Position numbers and translations under genes: made by a program
Source of the DNA: Argyresthia goedartella
Lineage: Eukaryota > Arthropoda > Insecta > Lepidoptera > Argyresthiidae
Length of the DNA: 64,000 nt
Direction: 5' to 3'
Assembly: GCA_949825045.1 (NCBI GenBank)
Contig: OX463822.1
Location: forward strand, 501,001 to 565,000
Shown: piece after piece, positions 10,813 to 21,459 of the stretch
How positions within the stretch are numbered: position 1 is the stretch's first letter
How the letters are laid out: each line of letters begins with the position of its first letter
Notes under the pieces: generated by a model
What the model saw: the letters and a program-made list of their open reading frames with translations, nothing else
What the model was told of the DNA's origin: nothing
Databases searched by the model: none

Positions 10813-10924
10813 TTGCGTTATGTATTTGTGCAATTTTTAAAGTAACCCTAAAAATACGCGTGAAGCACCGCAGGTATTAGAAAGTTAGTAAAAAAATACT
10901 TTTGGCTCAAAAAATAAAACCTTA
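10813..10924. other. Unassigned spacer
   Basis: Short AT-rich sequence between the 46-bp array and repeat X. Nothing recognisable. Confidence 0.3.
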
Positions 10925-11700
10925 TAAAAACATAAACAAATAGTTAATTGTGTCACAAGGGAGCAAAATGATGTATTTACGGCGAGGGCGGTACATTGAA
11001 TCCAGAGTGAAGGGAAGGATTCTACGATAGAATCCTGAGCGTAACGAAGGATTCAAGCGTTAACGCCCATGACGAAAATAATTTTGCTCCTGTGTGACAC
11101 ATACAACTTTTCACACCGACTATGAGGAAAATTTAAATTAAATGCTCTAAAAAAATCAAATAACCGTTCTTTGAATTATACTTTCACCACTTTTACAGTA
11201 ATAGAACAACGTAAACAAAACTTTTTTTATAATGGCGGATTGTGAAGGATTAGGCAAAGGTCACCACTTATAAGATATTGCTGTGTTCTTTTAATCATGT
11301 GTAAAAATAATCGAATCCAATATTACAATGGTTTCGGATATCAATATTCACTAAATCACAATAACAGTCATCGAAAGTTATGATTTCAGTAAAAACCAAT
11401 AATTTATTGTGACATTTTTTTTTAAACATTACGAAAAGTTCATAAATTTTCATATAACTTTGTTAAAGTTAAAACTTGAAACATGTTCGTTTTTAATCGA
11501 CTATGCCATCGTAGTGGATTGTAATGTAATTTCATAATTACATTCTATTATTTTAATCTGTGTTCAATTGGCACATTGCGTAAAAGCTGCATGCCAATGA
11601 ATAAATTAAAAAAGTAGCTTGAACAGAAAAGTAGCATTTTGCTCCCTCTCGTCGTGGAGCAAAACATACTTTTCCGAATGAAAGGTGTGAAAAAGGTTAT
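10925..11700 (+). repeat. Interspersed repeat X, copy 1
   Basis: Non-coding repeat whose parts recur in the same order in reverse at 59455-59880, 57465-57640 and 56945-57050. Landmarks: 'tgtgtcacaagggagcaaaa', 'gcgttaacgcccatgacgaa', 'ataatggcggattgtg', 'gaaacatgttcgtttttaat', 'catgccaatgaat' and 'acttttccgaatgaaag'. A small perfect hairpin AGGATTCTA-cga-TAGAATCCT lies at about 11016-11036. Family identity unknown to me. Confidence 0.6.
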
Positions 11701-11861
11701 TTATCGCACTAAGGATCGAACCACGATATACCACTTGAAAGTCTGATGATGGACCGCCCGGCCATCCACGTAGCTGGTAGGAACGGTGAATATTACAAAT
11801 ATATGTTGCTTCGTTCGGCAATTAAAGCTTCGAGATGGCTGCTGTGGTGAAATAAAAAAAA

Positions 11862-12480
11862 AAGGCCAAGTGCGAGTCGGACTCGCTCGTGAAGGGTTCC
11901 GTTGTAGTAATTATGTGACTGGATGTTTGTGTTGCAACTTTGTTTTTCATAGTGTTTGTATGAATGACAAAGTTATCTTTCCGGTTTTTAATAAATATTT
12001 TATATCTTAAAAACTGCTTATTTTATTTTGTTCAAACTAAATTTGGTTGAAATTGCATATTGAGATACGTAGCATATTTTTGGTTGTTCACTCTGTTACT
12101 TTAAAAGTTAGTGGGGGGACACACACATTTGTCCACTTTGGAAGGGTCTGTCTCTTTAACGATTTACTTTGAGGAAAAATGGTTGTAGGAACCTCAACGT
12201 CATTTTTAAAGACACCCCCACACATATAGGTTTGATGAAATATTTTTTTTGTTTCCGTTCCATGTATGGGAAGCTCCCTTTAATTAATTTAAATTTAAAA
12301 TTTTTGCATAAAAATCTTAAAGCAGTTTACATAATACATCTACATACCAAGTTTAAACTGCGTAGTCCTAATAGTTTCTGCATACAGTTGCTGAGACATA
12401 CGGCCGGACGGACGGACGGACGGACAGACAGACTTGACGAAACTATAAGGGTTCCTTGTTTCTCTACGGAACAATATAAT
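11862..12480 (+). repeat. Interspersed repeat R1 (GTGCGAGTCGGACTCG type)
   Basis: Begins 'ggccaagtgcgagtcggact' and 'gaagggttcc' and ends with the (ggac)n run near 12405-12425 followed by 'aagggttccttgtttctcta'. This is a repeat very common in insect genomes. Other copies or fragments: 9927, 27410, 44850, 49240, 53420 and 57055. The middle of this copy diverges. I know the sequence as an interspersed repeat but not its class. Confidence 0.5.
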
Positions 12481-12566
12481 ACTATGAAGGACATCTAGGT
12501 TGTTTTAAATGAACTATTTTTCGATACCGTACTTACATCGACAGATAGTATGGCGATGTATATGTA

Positions 12567-13875
12567 CATAGTCAGGTCATAAGTTCTGTCACATGTGCAA
12601 TATGAAATAATTTAGACATGTTTATTATTTATGTAAACATTTATATAGCAAAATGAACTTAATAAAACATAGATTCTTATGGTAATAAAGTTTATTCAAA
12701 ATGACCCCCGCGATTTTGAATACAGGCCTTTATTCTGCGCGGCCAGTCGTCTATCGCAGCACGAACGAGGTCCATGTCAATATCGGCGGCTGCCTTAATC
12801 AAGGATGCCTTGAGTGACTCCAAATCAGGATGAGGGTTTGAGCAGGCCTTTTCCTCCAAGTGTTGCCATATCTTGTAATCTAACGGACTCAAATCTGGAC
12901 TGGAGGAGGGCCAGTCTTCGTGCCGGATGAAGTCGATTTCACGCGCCGCCAGCCAGTCTTGTGTGCTTTTCGCTCTATGAGCTGGCGCAGAATCTTGTTG
13001 GAATACCCAGTGCCTGTTATTAAACATGGTATGAGAAACAGGTTCCACAAGGTTCTTGAGGACTGTATTTTGATACACAACTGCATTCGTTTTTACGCCT
13101 TTCTCACAAAAATGTACCTCAGTTAAGCCCCAATAAGAGACTCCCAACCAAACCATGAGCGAGGATGGAAAATGACCTCGTTGGACACGCGGAATACGGT
13201 TGCTCGCTTCTTCACTGCTGTTTGCGTACACCTTATCATTTTGTTTGTTGTAGCTCTCTTCCACGGTGAAAATTTTTTCATCCGAAAAAAGAATTACTCG
13301 ATGCTTTTTTCCCGCGTACCGCTTCAACAAAGCGCGGCATCTCTTCAGTCTCAGGTCCATTAAACGAGCGTCCAAACGATGTCCTGTTTTTCTTCGATAT
13401 GCCCTAAGCCCTAAGTCTTCATTTAACACCCTTTTCACCGTGGTCCTGCTTTACCCCATCTGAAGGGCCAACAGTTCCTGCTTACGTATGGGATTTCTTT
13501 GAATTCGCGCCTTCACAGCTTTTATCACTGCTGGAGTCCTAACAGAGCGAGGGCGACCACTTCTTGACCTGTCATCTATACTAGAGTCTTCATTGTATTG
13601 TTTTATGGTACGATAAACGAATCTTTTGGTTATATTCAAATTTTTCAGTAAGTCGAAAATCTGAATTGGCGCGTAACCGCAACGATACAACGCAATAACT
13701 GCGACACGGTCTTCTTTAAGTGTCCACTCCATATTTAAAAATGAGGAAAATTCTAAAAAGTACAAATTTTTATTTTCATGAAAAATTCGAAATTCGAATT
13801 CAGTAAACTTTTTTGTGGCCAGCGTTCTAAATTCAAAAGTTTTTATTGTGTGACAGAACTTATGACCTGACTGTG
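12567..13875 (-). mobile_element. Mariner-type (DD37D, maT-like) transposon, copy A, 1309 bp
   Basis: Bounded by terminal inverted repeats containing AGTCAGGTCATAAGTTCTGT (left, from 12567) and its reverse complement (right, to 13875), with TA at 12565-12566 and 13876-13877 as target-site duplication. The right-hand TIR begins CACAGTCAGG and the left CATAGTCAGG. It encodes a transposase on the - strand. After removing the insertion in copy B (60996-62560) both copies are exactly 1309 bp, so they are full-length relatives. Confidence 0.9.
12692..13732 (-). pseudogene. Mariner transposase, one internal stop
   Basis: 347-codon frame from ATG at 13732 (MEWTLKEDR). N-terminal helix-turn-helix region with ITKRFVYRTIK and the GRPRS motif (about residues 60-67), then the catalytic core: D151 in FSDEKIF, D247 in QQDSAPAH and D285 in SPLDYKIW. 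This leaves 37 residues between the second and third Asp, i.e. DD37D, the spacing of maT-type mariners. The only lesion is TAA at 13451-13453 (codon 94). Copy B has TTA there. An upstream in-frame ATG at 13765 would add 11 residues. Confidence 0.88.
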
Positions 13876-13916
13876 TATATGTATATATGTATATTCTTCT
13901 TGATATTATTACTCAA
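13876..13916. other. AT-rich spacer with TA dinucleotide run
   Basis: Short sequence between the mariner and the 3' end of LINE-A. Nothing else. Confidence 0.3.
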
Positions 13917-14105
13917 ATCAAATCAAATCAAATCAAAATCAAAACTTTATTGCACCATAATGTATAAATAAGGTCTTAAAATTTAATAACAGTCTCTATT
14001 ATGGACCCTTTTCGGGTAATGCAAAGACACTTATCAAATGGAATGTATTAAATCTTAACTAATAACAATTATTTAAGCACTTATAGCTATTTCTAGGTTT
14101 ACAAT

Positions 14106-14748
14106 TTATTGAAGGTAATCCTCAATTGTGTATGGACACATATTAATAAGGTATTGTTTAAGCCTTTTAGTGAATAGTGGCTGGTTTTCTATATTTTTTA
14201 TATCAATAGGTAATTTGTTAAAGAGTCTAATTGCCATGTAGTACGGGCTACAGTTGAGCATTTTTATTCGGGATTGTGGTAGATTTAATCTTTCTTTATG
14301 TCTTGTATTAAAATTATGGGTGTCTTTTACTTGGGGAAATATTCGGTGGTTATTAAATACGAATATACATGTATCGAATATATACATGGCAGGAAGTGTC
14401 ATTAATTCATATTTTTTGAAGTAGGGTTTACAGCTTTGTTTGTTATTAATTTGTGCAAGTATTCTGACCATTTTATTTTGAATTATAAATATTTGTTTTG
14501 CATGCACACTGTTACCCCATAGCATTATTCCATACTTCAACCAGGAGTATGCGTAGGCATAGTATGCTGTTAATGCAGTTTCAGTATTTGTGCTTAGTTT
14601 TAAGTGGAATAGAGCGTAAATAAATTTGGATAATTTGGCTTTTACGTGGTTTACGTGGTCTTTCCAATTTAGGTTTGCATCGATTTGTATGCCTAATAAG
14701 TTAAATGTGTTTACTTGTTCTATAATGTTATTTTCAAATTTTATTGCA
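14106..14748 (-). pseudogene. LINE-A RT C-terminal tail
   Basis: The - strand frame from the break at 14748 reads through LLGIQID and NWKDHV, KYGIMLWGNS (the conserved 'YGxxxWG' block of CR1/Jockey-type LINEs), IFIIQNKMVRI, SPYYMAIRLFNKLP and the tail FTKRLKQYLI..YTIEDYLQ with the stop at 14106. It continues the frame left at 20372 once LINE-B is removed. Confidence 0.75.
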
Positions 14749-14762
14749 ATCTTTAATGGTGG

Positions 14763-16559
14763 TGGTGGTAATCTTTAATTATTAGAGTGGCGTTTGTGTT
14801 GCCGGACCGAACGGACGTGTCTATAGACCTCCGACATCTTGCAAACGCATTTAAACAAACAATAGTTTACAACCCGGCACGCGCCTTTGTTCTGTCTCTG
14901 GTTTCTCGCGTTTCGGAGATTTTGTATCAGCGAGATGATATGAGAGTGTCTAATATAGCTACAAGTGTGAAGGTGGAGTGCGTGAGGTGTGAATTGGATG
15001 GGTTCTGAGCTGCGCCCTACCAGATAATAGGCTACGCCACGCTGCTGTGACAATACGTGTACAATATTGTGTACGACAATGGGTGCACATAGCTGAGACA
15101 ACTCAACGAGTGTTGCCTGGTGAGCCCGTTCCTATTCAGTGTCCACATATATTATCTCCACAGACGAATCTACTAGAGGAGACCCCGAGTTTGCGTCTCA
15201 CGCAATACATAACAGTACTCCCTAACGACACGCCGTTATCCTGGAGTATTGACCGACCCTATCCAGCACATTGGGTGTGTCATGACACTGGGATATCTCC
15301 TCAGCAATAACCTAACCTTATCAATGAATTGCTTTCTCCGGACACACAAAGGATTACATAGGACGTAGAAGCTTCATTATTTAAGGTATTTCTTGAGTGA
15401 ATCTAACCCATGAAATTTAGCTCTCTCAACAGCAACGGCCTGGGAAACGGACTTATTTCCTTTCATCACAGACATTCGTGGTGCTTGATTCATCATCATG
15501 GATACTTGGTCAATAGAAACTAGAGTTGCGCAGCGAGTCGTGGTATTATCCCACGCCAAGAATCAGGCCCTTTCATGCACTTCCTGCAGGCACGTGAATA
15601 AGGACACTAAAACCCAGGCAATACCGGACAGAAAAAGTTAAACAAAAGAGATAAATTACGACAAAAAAACATTCCTCAAACTAGCACAGCTGCAGAACGG
15701 CGAAGCAAATACGTTATTTTTTTGTGCAACGGGCCCCTTCTCTGGACAGCGAGCTAAGAAAAAACGAATTCCAACGAGCAATAAACAATAGGGCCTTTTA
15801 CTACTTGTAGTACAGGGACTGGACCTCGACCCGTGTCACGGACCTCACTACTACGCACTAATGAAGTGAACTGAAGTAGGTGATGTCAGTGCAGAGAGTC
15901 TCACTAGCTGAGCAACAACCTGGTGAGATTGCTCCGATTAAGATAGCCCTATATCAGATAAAACAGAAAAACTAACTTTATATCTGGCAGGTAACATCCT
16001 TCGTAATGCTGGTTACCATTTCATAAACAGATACCGCTCTTGCTCCAAATTACTACGCCAACTCTAAACTATTCCATAGGCATAGTCCCGTACAAATAGG
16101 TAGGTGATAGGTATACGAAAATACAAAACTAGGCAGGAACCTACCCAAGCACAATAAAACAAAACTAAACTATTTGCCACCATCCGGTCCAACCAGCCCA
16201 TCTTGACCTGTTACAAAAATAAAATAAAGAATAATGCAAGCCTACTGCATATTCTGAGAAATAGCGAGTAAAAGCCAACACTTGCACATCATAAAAGGAC
16301 CATTTTACCATCTTGCAGAAAACAGGCAATTAACGAAAGGCAGCTGACGAACAATAACAAAAATAAAATCAAAGACTCTTTGTCCTAAGCGGGTCTCTCT
16401 CACGCCCATTTTATAGCTTCCAGGCCCAGCCTCCAATTCTCTTAGAAAATACGCACAAACTTTGACAGCCACAACCCGTACCATTAACAATAGGTACGTA
16501 GGTAGTTCAAATTAATCAAATTAGCTCTAAGTTCTTTCTTTCAACAACATTCCAAAAAG
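14763..16559 (+). other. LINE-B 5' region, no supported ORF
   Basis: Inside the insertion as defined by its TSD. Short ORFs (15047-15310, 15377-15559, 14787-15008) show no recognisable domain. It may be the 5' UTR or a decayed ORF1. The 5' boundary is fixed only by the direct repeat. Confidence 0.4.
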
Positions 16560-17699
16560 ATGAAAGCCTTATCAATGCCGAGAGATGTGAACTGCCTATT
16601 CCACGCAATTGCTGACCAAATTAATCACCTATATCAATTAACACTCGACCACACCCACATTCGTAAGGACATAGTTAAATATGTAGAAGAAAACTGCGAT
16701 GAACAGAAGATAAAGTTTGCAATCGCCGAGCCTGAAGAAACCCTCAATGACTGCATTAAAAATCTGCGCAATTACGGCACTTGGGCTGGAGAGGAGATTA
16801 TAATAGCAGCCGCCGAATACTTTCTAATTAACGTAACAATCCACCAGCAAAATACACCATCGCTCACATACAGGCCCAAGAATCCCGCGGATGCAGTGGG
16901 ATCTATCAACCTCAACTTCACAGGAAACCACTACGAAAGCGTATACTTGCTTGAATCACAAAATTTACCCATGAATCTAGCAACCGACAGCCAAACTGAT
17001 AACAACAAACCTTCCCCAATACTTAATGCAACACCCATGACCTCCTCAGGGTCAACCATAACATCAATAGATGGCATCCCTGACAACACCGGATATACGA
17101 TGATACGGCACAGCCACATATTTAAACCAAAAGTCACATGCGAGCGTATGCGCATTGCTACTTGGAACGTTAGAGGATGCGCTGAAATACCTAAGAGACT
17201 CAACATTGATGCTGAATTGACAAACAGAAACATACATATAGCCTGTATACAGGAAACAAACATGACATCGGGGACATACGTGTCAAAACACTATCTCTGG
17301 TATCTATCAGGCACAACCAGCATCGCACACTGTGGCTTAGCTATACTAATTAGAAAGGACCTGAACTTATCGGTCCACAATATAAATCGAGACCTGGAAA
17401 CCATGGCAGCAACAATAACATCGGCCACTAATACACTATATGTAATAAACGCACAAAAGAAACCAAACAAAGCCAATATATTAATGCTATGTGACTTTCA
17501 CGCGCATATCGGACTAGGCGATACAAAGGAATACAGGAAAAAGGGAATTATAGGAACAAATCTCCTACACAAATCATCAAATATCATCGGAGAAATGCTA
17601 ATGGATATTTGTTCCCGCGAAAACTTAAAAGTAGAAACCACCTGGGCTCGCAAGTCATGTCGGGCCCATGGTCTAACGGAAAAACAAAATCACAACTAG
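16560..17699 (+). CDS. LINE-B ORF: OTU cysteine protease fused to APE endonuclease (truncated)
   Basis: 380 codons. Residues 5-130 fit an OTU-family cysteine protease: DVNCLFHAI (Cys12 in the DxNC motif), GTWAGEEI near 73-80 (the W-G/A-G block before the helix in OTU folds) and GNHYESV with His124. From residue 197 an exonuclease/endonuclease/phosphatase domain follows: MRIATWNVRG, IACIQETNM with the catalytic Glu, and LMLCDFHAHIG, the place of the usual GDFNAH motif. The frame ends at 17699 before the LDHII/SDH motifs, which continue in another frame at 17609-17869. OTU enzymes cleave ubiquitin chains; a role in this element is inferred. No upstream in-frame homology shows that 16560 is the true start. 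Confidence 0.75.
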   Translation: MKALSMPRDVNCLFHAIADQINHLYQLTLDHTHIRKDIVKYVEENCDEQKIKFAIAEPEETLNDCIKNLRNYGTWAGEEIIIAAAEYFLINVTIHQQNTPSLTYRPKNPADAVGSINLNFTGNHYESVYLLESQNLPMNLATDSQTDNNKPSPILNATPMTSSGSTITSIDGIPDNTGYTMIRHSHIFKPKVTCERMRIATWNVRGCAEIPKRLNIDAELTNRNIHIACIQETNMTSGTYVSKHYLWYLSGTTSIAHCGLAILIRKDLNLSVHNINRDLETMAATITSATNTLYVINAQKKPNKANILMLCDFHAHIGLGDTKEYRKKGIIGTNLLHKSSNIIGEMLMDICSRENLKVETTWARKSCRAHGLTEKQNHN

Positions 17700-17869
17700 A
17701 CCATATAATTATCTCGAATAATGCGCCACACACATTTAACTTCATCAAAGGACAATGGAGCTACCTGCATATTTCCGACCACAAGATAATCTGGGGTGAA
17801 ACAGACCCACTAAACCTGCTTCCAAGAACTGGCGACACGCAAATGGAATCAACAAAGAGTACAACCTAA
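17609..17869 (+). pseudogene. LINE-B endonuclease C-terminal part, frame-shifted
   Basis: This frame carries SQLDHIIIS and HISDHKIIWGE, the last two catalytic motifs (D and SDH) of APE-type LINE endonucleases, directly after the broken end of the OTU-EN frame. A frameshift between about 17640 and 17690 separates them. Confidence 0.65.
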
Positions 17870-18011
17870 ACTAAGTACAAAGCGATAGCAGCTTTAAAGT
17901 TCAACTATAAACAGGGTTCGTATACCGCCCTAGCACGAAATGAAATGAATGACACAAAAGTAAAATACCATAACGGTATTATGGAAGAACTTACGGCGAA
18001 CAACTACATAT

Positions 18012-18241
18012 TCGAAGCCAAGGGTCCCGGGTTCGAGTCCCGGTGGGGGCAAATATTTGTTTGATGAGAACGGATGTTTGTACCCTAGTCATGGTTGTTT
18101 ATCTATCTAAGTATTGTATTTATCTATATGAGTATGTGTATCGTTGTCTAGTACCCAAGATACAGGGAATCCTAGTTTGGGGCTAGATCAATGTGTGTAA
18201 ATAGTGTCCAAGGTATTTTATATATTTTTTATATTTATAGA
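18012..18241 (+). mobile_element. SINE inserted in LINE-B
   Basis: Begins within a tRNA-like head (gaagccaagggtcccgggtt then cgagtcccggtgggggcaaa, with a B box), followed by the family body 'ctagtcatggttgtttatct', 'gtacccaagatacagggaat' and 'gtgtgtaaatagtgtccaag', and an AT tail. It is the same family as 37862-38127, 38170-38435 and 40115-40352. The A-box half is missing, so it is 5'-truncated. LINE-B protein text resumes right after it at about 18242. Confidence 0.8.
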
Positions 18242-18894
18242 AAATGACGACGAATATACGCCCGACATTCCGTGGGAATCTATTACAGGGGTTATGAAGT
18301 CAGTACCCCAAAAAACACTTTCCGTAAAACCCGCTAGATCGCGGGAACACCGAATTGCTCTGGCAAATTTACAAAAGGCCAAATTCCTTAAAAGACGTCG
18401 ACCAACCGACCAAACAATCAATAAACAACTCAAAGAATGCCGACGACGTCTTGAGGAAATTATTGATAATGAAGAAAAACGAGAATGCAGTGCATTTTTT
18501 GAAGGCCTAGGAAAAAAAACACCCAAGCAAACGCATGCAAATCGTGTACCACTATTACAGACGACACCAGCTTCAATCGAGACGGTGGAAAAAACAACGA
18601 TTTATCCCAATGTCACGCTGGGAACAGGAATTAAGGAAATCAGAAGACCCTAAAATTATGATTATCCCTAACGAAACTTCATTAAACCCTGACTATCTAG
18701 AAAATGGTCCATCAATAGCCGACATAAAAACGATAATCAGCCGCATGCGTAACGGAACAGCGCCGGGTACAGATCAGGTAGTCCCGGAACTGTACAAAGG
18801 AATACCGCCACAACTGTTAAAGGTTATTACCAAAACAATGCACAGAGCATGGACAGAAAATATAATACCGGAGTCCGGGAATGAAACGGTCTAA
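18242..18894 (+). pseudogene. LINE-B linker and RT fingers
   Basis: Frames 18204-18653 and 18535-18894 overlap with a shift near 18600-18640. The first is a basic linker (REHRIALANLQKAKFLKRR), the second opens the RT: ISRMRNGTAPGTDQVVPELYK matches the 'NGKAPGxDxI..E' opening of RTE-type reverse transcriptases. It ends at a stop at 18892-18894, after which VPIPKIRNP..NDYRRI-like text (18897-18950) shows the next RT block in the same frame. Confidence 0.65.
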
Positions 18895-19484
18895 GTACCT
18901 ATCCCCAAAATCAGAAACCCTCAAGACACCAATGACTATCGCCGTATAACAATGTGTAATACAGGATATCGCATATACGCGACATACCTGCTCATCAAAC
19001 TAGACGAGATATCAAAAGAACTCGGGAACTACCAAGCAGCATTTCTCCGCAATAGATCCACCGATGACCACATCTTCACACTAGGACCAATAAGATTTTG
19101 ACCAATAGGATAATAAAAGCCTGCATGTATGAACGGACCTGCATCAAATGGTTCGGACAGCAAAGTAACTTGATCAACAAAGGAAAAGGAGTAAAACAAG
19201 GTCCACTGTCACCAAGACTATTTACAATATTAATGGATGATGTCCTCAAAACACTGGAAGAAGAAATTCCCAACATAAAACTGGACCAAGATGAAGAAAT
19301 AGTCTTACCACTTATTCTCTCCTTCGCGGATGACCTCATCATCGTTTGTCAAGATTTACAACACCTTGACCAAATCGTCACGCAATGTAAAGCACAATTA
19401 AAAACAGTAGGTCTCGATACTAACGAAACAAAGACAAAAATTCTTATAAGAGACCCCATAAACACCCAGCGCCCACACAAGTGA
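18895..19484 (+). pseudogene. LINE-B RT palm
   Basis: After the stop, RT blocks continue: NDYRRITMCNTGYRIYA, AAFLRNRSTDDHIFT (the QxGF-like block), an internal loss of the 'KAFD' block around 19090, then GVKQGPLSPRLFTILMDDVL and SFADDLIIVCQD with the catalytic ADD, ending at 19484. The missing block together with stops shows decay. Confidence 0.7.
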
Positions 19485-19582
19485 TCGTATTGGAAAGTTC
19501 CAATACGACCCGTAGACGAAATAAAATATCTCGGCACATATATAACGGCAGGACATAGTAGGAGAGACACAATAAAGAAGAG

Positions 19583-20203
19583 ATGCCGGCAAGCCATAGG
19601 CAATTCCAAGGCCCTAATGCATATATAAAGAAATCCAACATGGACTGGAAAATAGTACGCCTGATTTACAAAATGGTTATTGCACCGTGTATAAAATACG
19701 GACTTAAAGCGGCAGCCCTCACCAAAGCAAACCGTTCTAGACTAAGAAAATATGAACGCCTGATCCTCAGAGACATGTTTGAGAACGCCAGAAGCTATCC
19801 AAGACACCACAAAATTCATGACTTACTACAGGGCAAAACAATAACCAAACAAATCAAAAACCATCGGATGTGTTACTATACACATATTCTACGACGCCCA
19901 CAAAAACACCTACTACACGCTGCATTGAAATACGAAGCAAAGAAGAAGAAAGTTGGCCGACCCATTTACACCTGGAAAGATTCCCTTAAGCATGACATCA
20001 AATACTACGGTAAAGAACACAGTTACTGGACAGAATCAGCACACAACAGGGACGAAGTCAGAAAGGCATCGCGCCAAATATACCATATTCCAGAAACAGA
20101 CAGCGAAAGCGAAACGGAGACCTTACCCTTGAAGAAAACAACAGCTGCTCTCCAAATCCTATATCCTCCCCATTCCACATATCCTATATTGGCTTCAGGC
20201 TGA
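19583..20203 (+). CDS. LINE-B C-terminal region (RTE-type), fragment
   Basis: Open for 206 codons in a shifted frame. It shows IKYGLKAAAL, RLRKYERLILRDM, HRMCYYTHILR and KVGRPIYTWKDSLKHDI. The last corresponds to the 'GRPxxRWxD' block near the C-terminus of RTE-type LINE proteins. It ends 150 bp before the (CATT)n tail. Confidence 0.65.
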   Translation: MPASHRQFQGPNAYIKKSNMDWKIVRLIYKMVIAPCIKYGLKAAALTKANRSRLRKYERLILRDMFENARSYPRHHKIHDLLQGKTITKQIKNHRMCYYTHILRRPQKHLLHAALKYEAKKKKVGRPIYTWKDSLKHDIKYYGKEHSYWTESAHNRDEVRKASRQIYHIPETDSESETETLPLKKTTAALQILYPPHSTYPILASG

Positions 20204-20357
20204 AGAGTCGGTCGATTGAATTCACGCTCCTTCCCCTCCTATCGAGCAGGTCATTCCGCCCCCCCTCAAAACTCGTGCTCTCTGGTATGCCGGCCGAAAG
20301 ACCGGAACAGGTTTAGAACCCTGGCTGGAGAAGCACCATTCATTCATTCATTCATTC

Positions 20358-21457
20358 ATCTTTAATGGTGGTTTATTAAGTGGTCTAAATTCTATTATTT
20401 TAGTTTTTTTGAAGTTGATTTCTAGGTTATGATCACGAAGCCAATTTGATACTACCGAAATTGTATTTACCATTTCATTTGTTGGGTCTGATTTTTCTGC
20501 AAATAATACAGGTTGAGTAATATTGCTATTGAGCACCTTTGGCAAGTCATTTATGTAGATAAGGAAGAGCACACATCCTAGTACACTTCCTTGGGGTATT
20601 GAATTATTTTGCTGTTTTTCGTCGGATCGTATGAGTTCTATGTTATTTTTTTCTTTATTTAGGTATTCTATTTGCACAATTTGTTTTCTGTTTTGTAGGT
20701 AAGATTGGAACCATTGGTGTGCTTGTCCTCGTATGCCAGAATTATAGATTTTTTCCAGTAAGATTTTGTACAATACTTTGTCATACGCTTTTGTCATATC
20801 TAGGAGAAGGCCTAGGGCGTATTTTTTATCGTTTATGTGTTGTAGTGCTATTTGTATATATTTGTAAACAGCAAGAGTTGTGGATCTATGTTTTCGAAAC
20901 CCGTGTTGGCTCTCATCGAGGATGTTATTTTTTTCTAAGAAATTATACAATCTATTGCACATTGCTTTTTCGTAAATTTTGGAAAAACTAGGTAACAGGG
21001 CTATTGGTCTGTAGTTGCTAGAGGTCATTTTATCATCTTTTTTATGAAGTGGTTTAACTAGGGAAATTTTTAATTGATCTGGAAATATTCCTTCTTCGAA
21101 GCTTTGGTTTATTAGAGTTGCTAGTGGTGCGCATAGTTCTTCTGCGCATTGTTTAATCAAAATTGGGGGCATCTCATCTATACCATGACTGTGTTTGTTT
21201 TTAATTGTCTTTATTATGTTAAGGATTTCTTTACTGTCAACTGGACAAAGGTACATTGAGGAAGATGGGGGATTTATTACTGGACGCCCTTGGGCAATGT
21301 TATTTTGTCCAATTTCACCTATCGATAAAAAATATTCGTTAAATTTATTAGCTATTTTATTAGGACCTTTCTCAATTTCATTGTTTATATTTAAGTTTAT
21401 ATTTTTTACCTTGGTATTGTTTGTTTTACCAGTTTTATTTTTTATTATTTTCCACAT
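20358..21457 (-). pseudogene. LINE-A reverse transcriptase, catalytic motif lost
   Basis: - strand frame with the RT order LVKPLHKKDD, SNYRPIALLPSFSKIYEKA, SQHGFRKHRSTTLAVYK, LLLDMTKAYDKV, SIPQGSVLGCVLFLIYINDLP. Where FADDT should follow it reads LFAEKSDP, so both catalytic aspartates of the YxDD-equivalent box are gone. The frame ends at the LINE-B insertion (PPLK), and the last few codons belong to the inserted (CATT)n tail. Confidence 0.8.
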
Positions 21458-21459
21458 AG

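Larger units (their letters stand above)
14763..20357 (+). mobile_element. LINE-B: RTE-like non-LTR element with N-terminal OTU protease, 5.6 kb
   Basis: Inserted in LINE-A with a 14-bp target-site duplication, + strand. Order: about 1.8 kb with no clear ORF, then OTU domain, APE endonuclease, linker, RT and an RTE-type C-terminus, and a 3' end in (CATT)n at 20338-20357, the tetranucleotide tail usual in RTE-like LINEs. Several frameshifts and stops (near 17690, 18895 and 19100) make this copy inactive. A SINE has inserted at about 18012-18241. Confidence 0.8.

Noticed and set aside
10151..10833. Long - strand ORFs (128-190 codons) over the 46-bp array
   Set aside because: The period and lack of stops create them; three overlapping frames are equally open and the array derives from + strand coding sequence in another frame.
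12889..13463. + strand and alternative-frame ORFs within mariner A (and the mirror set in mariner B)
   Set aside because: Shadows of the transposase frame; identical shadows occur in both copies for that reason.
15047..15310. 87-codon ORF in the LINE-B 5' region as an ORF1
   Set aside because: No zinc knuckle, coiled coil or other ORF1 feature; left as unassigned.
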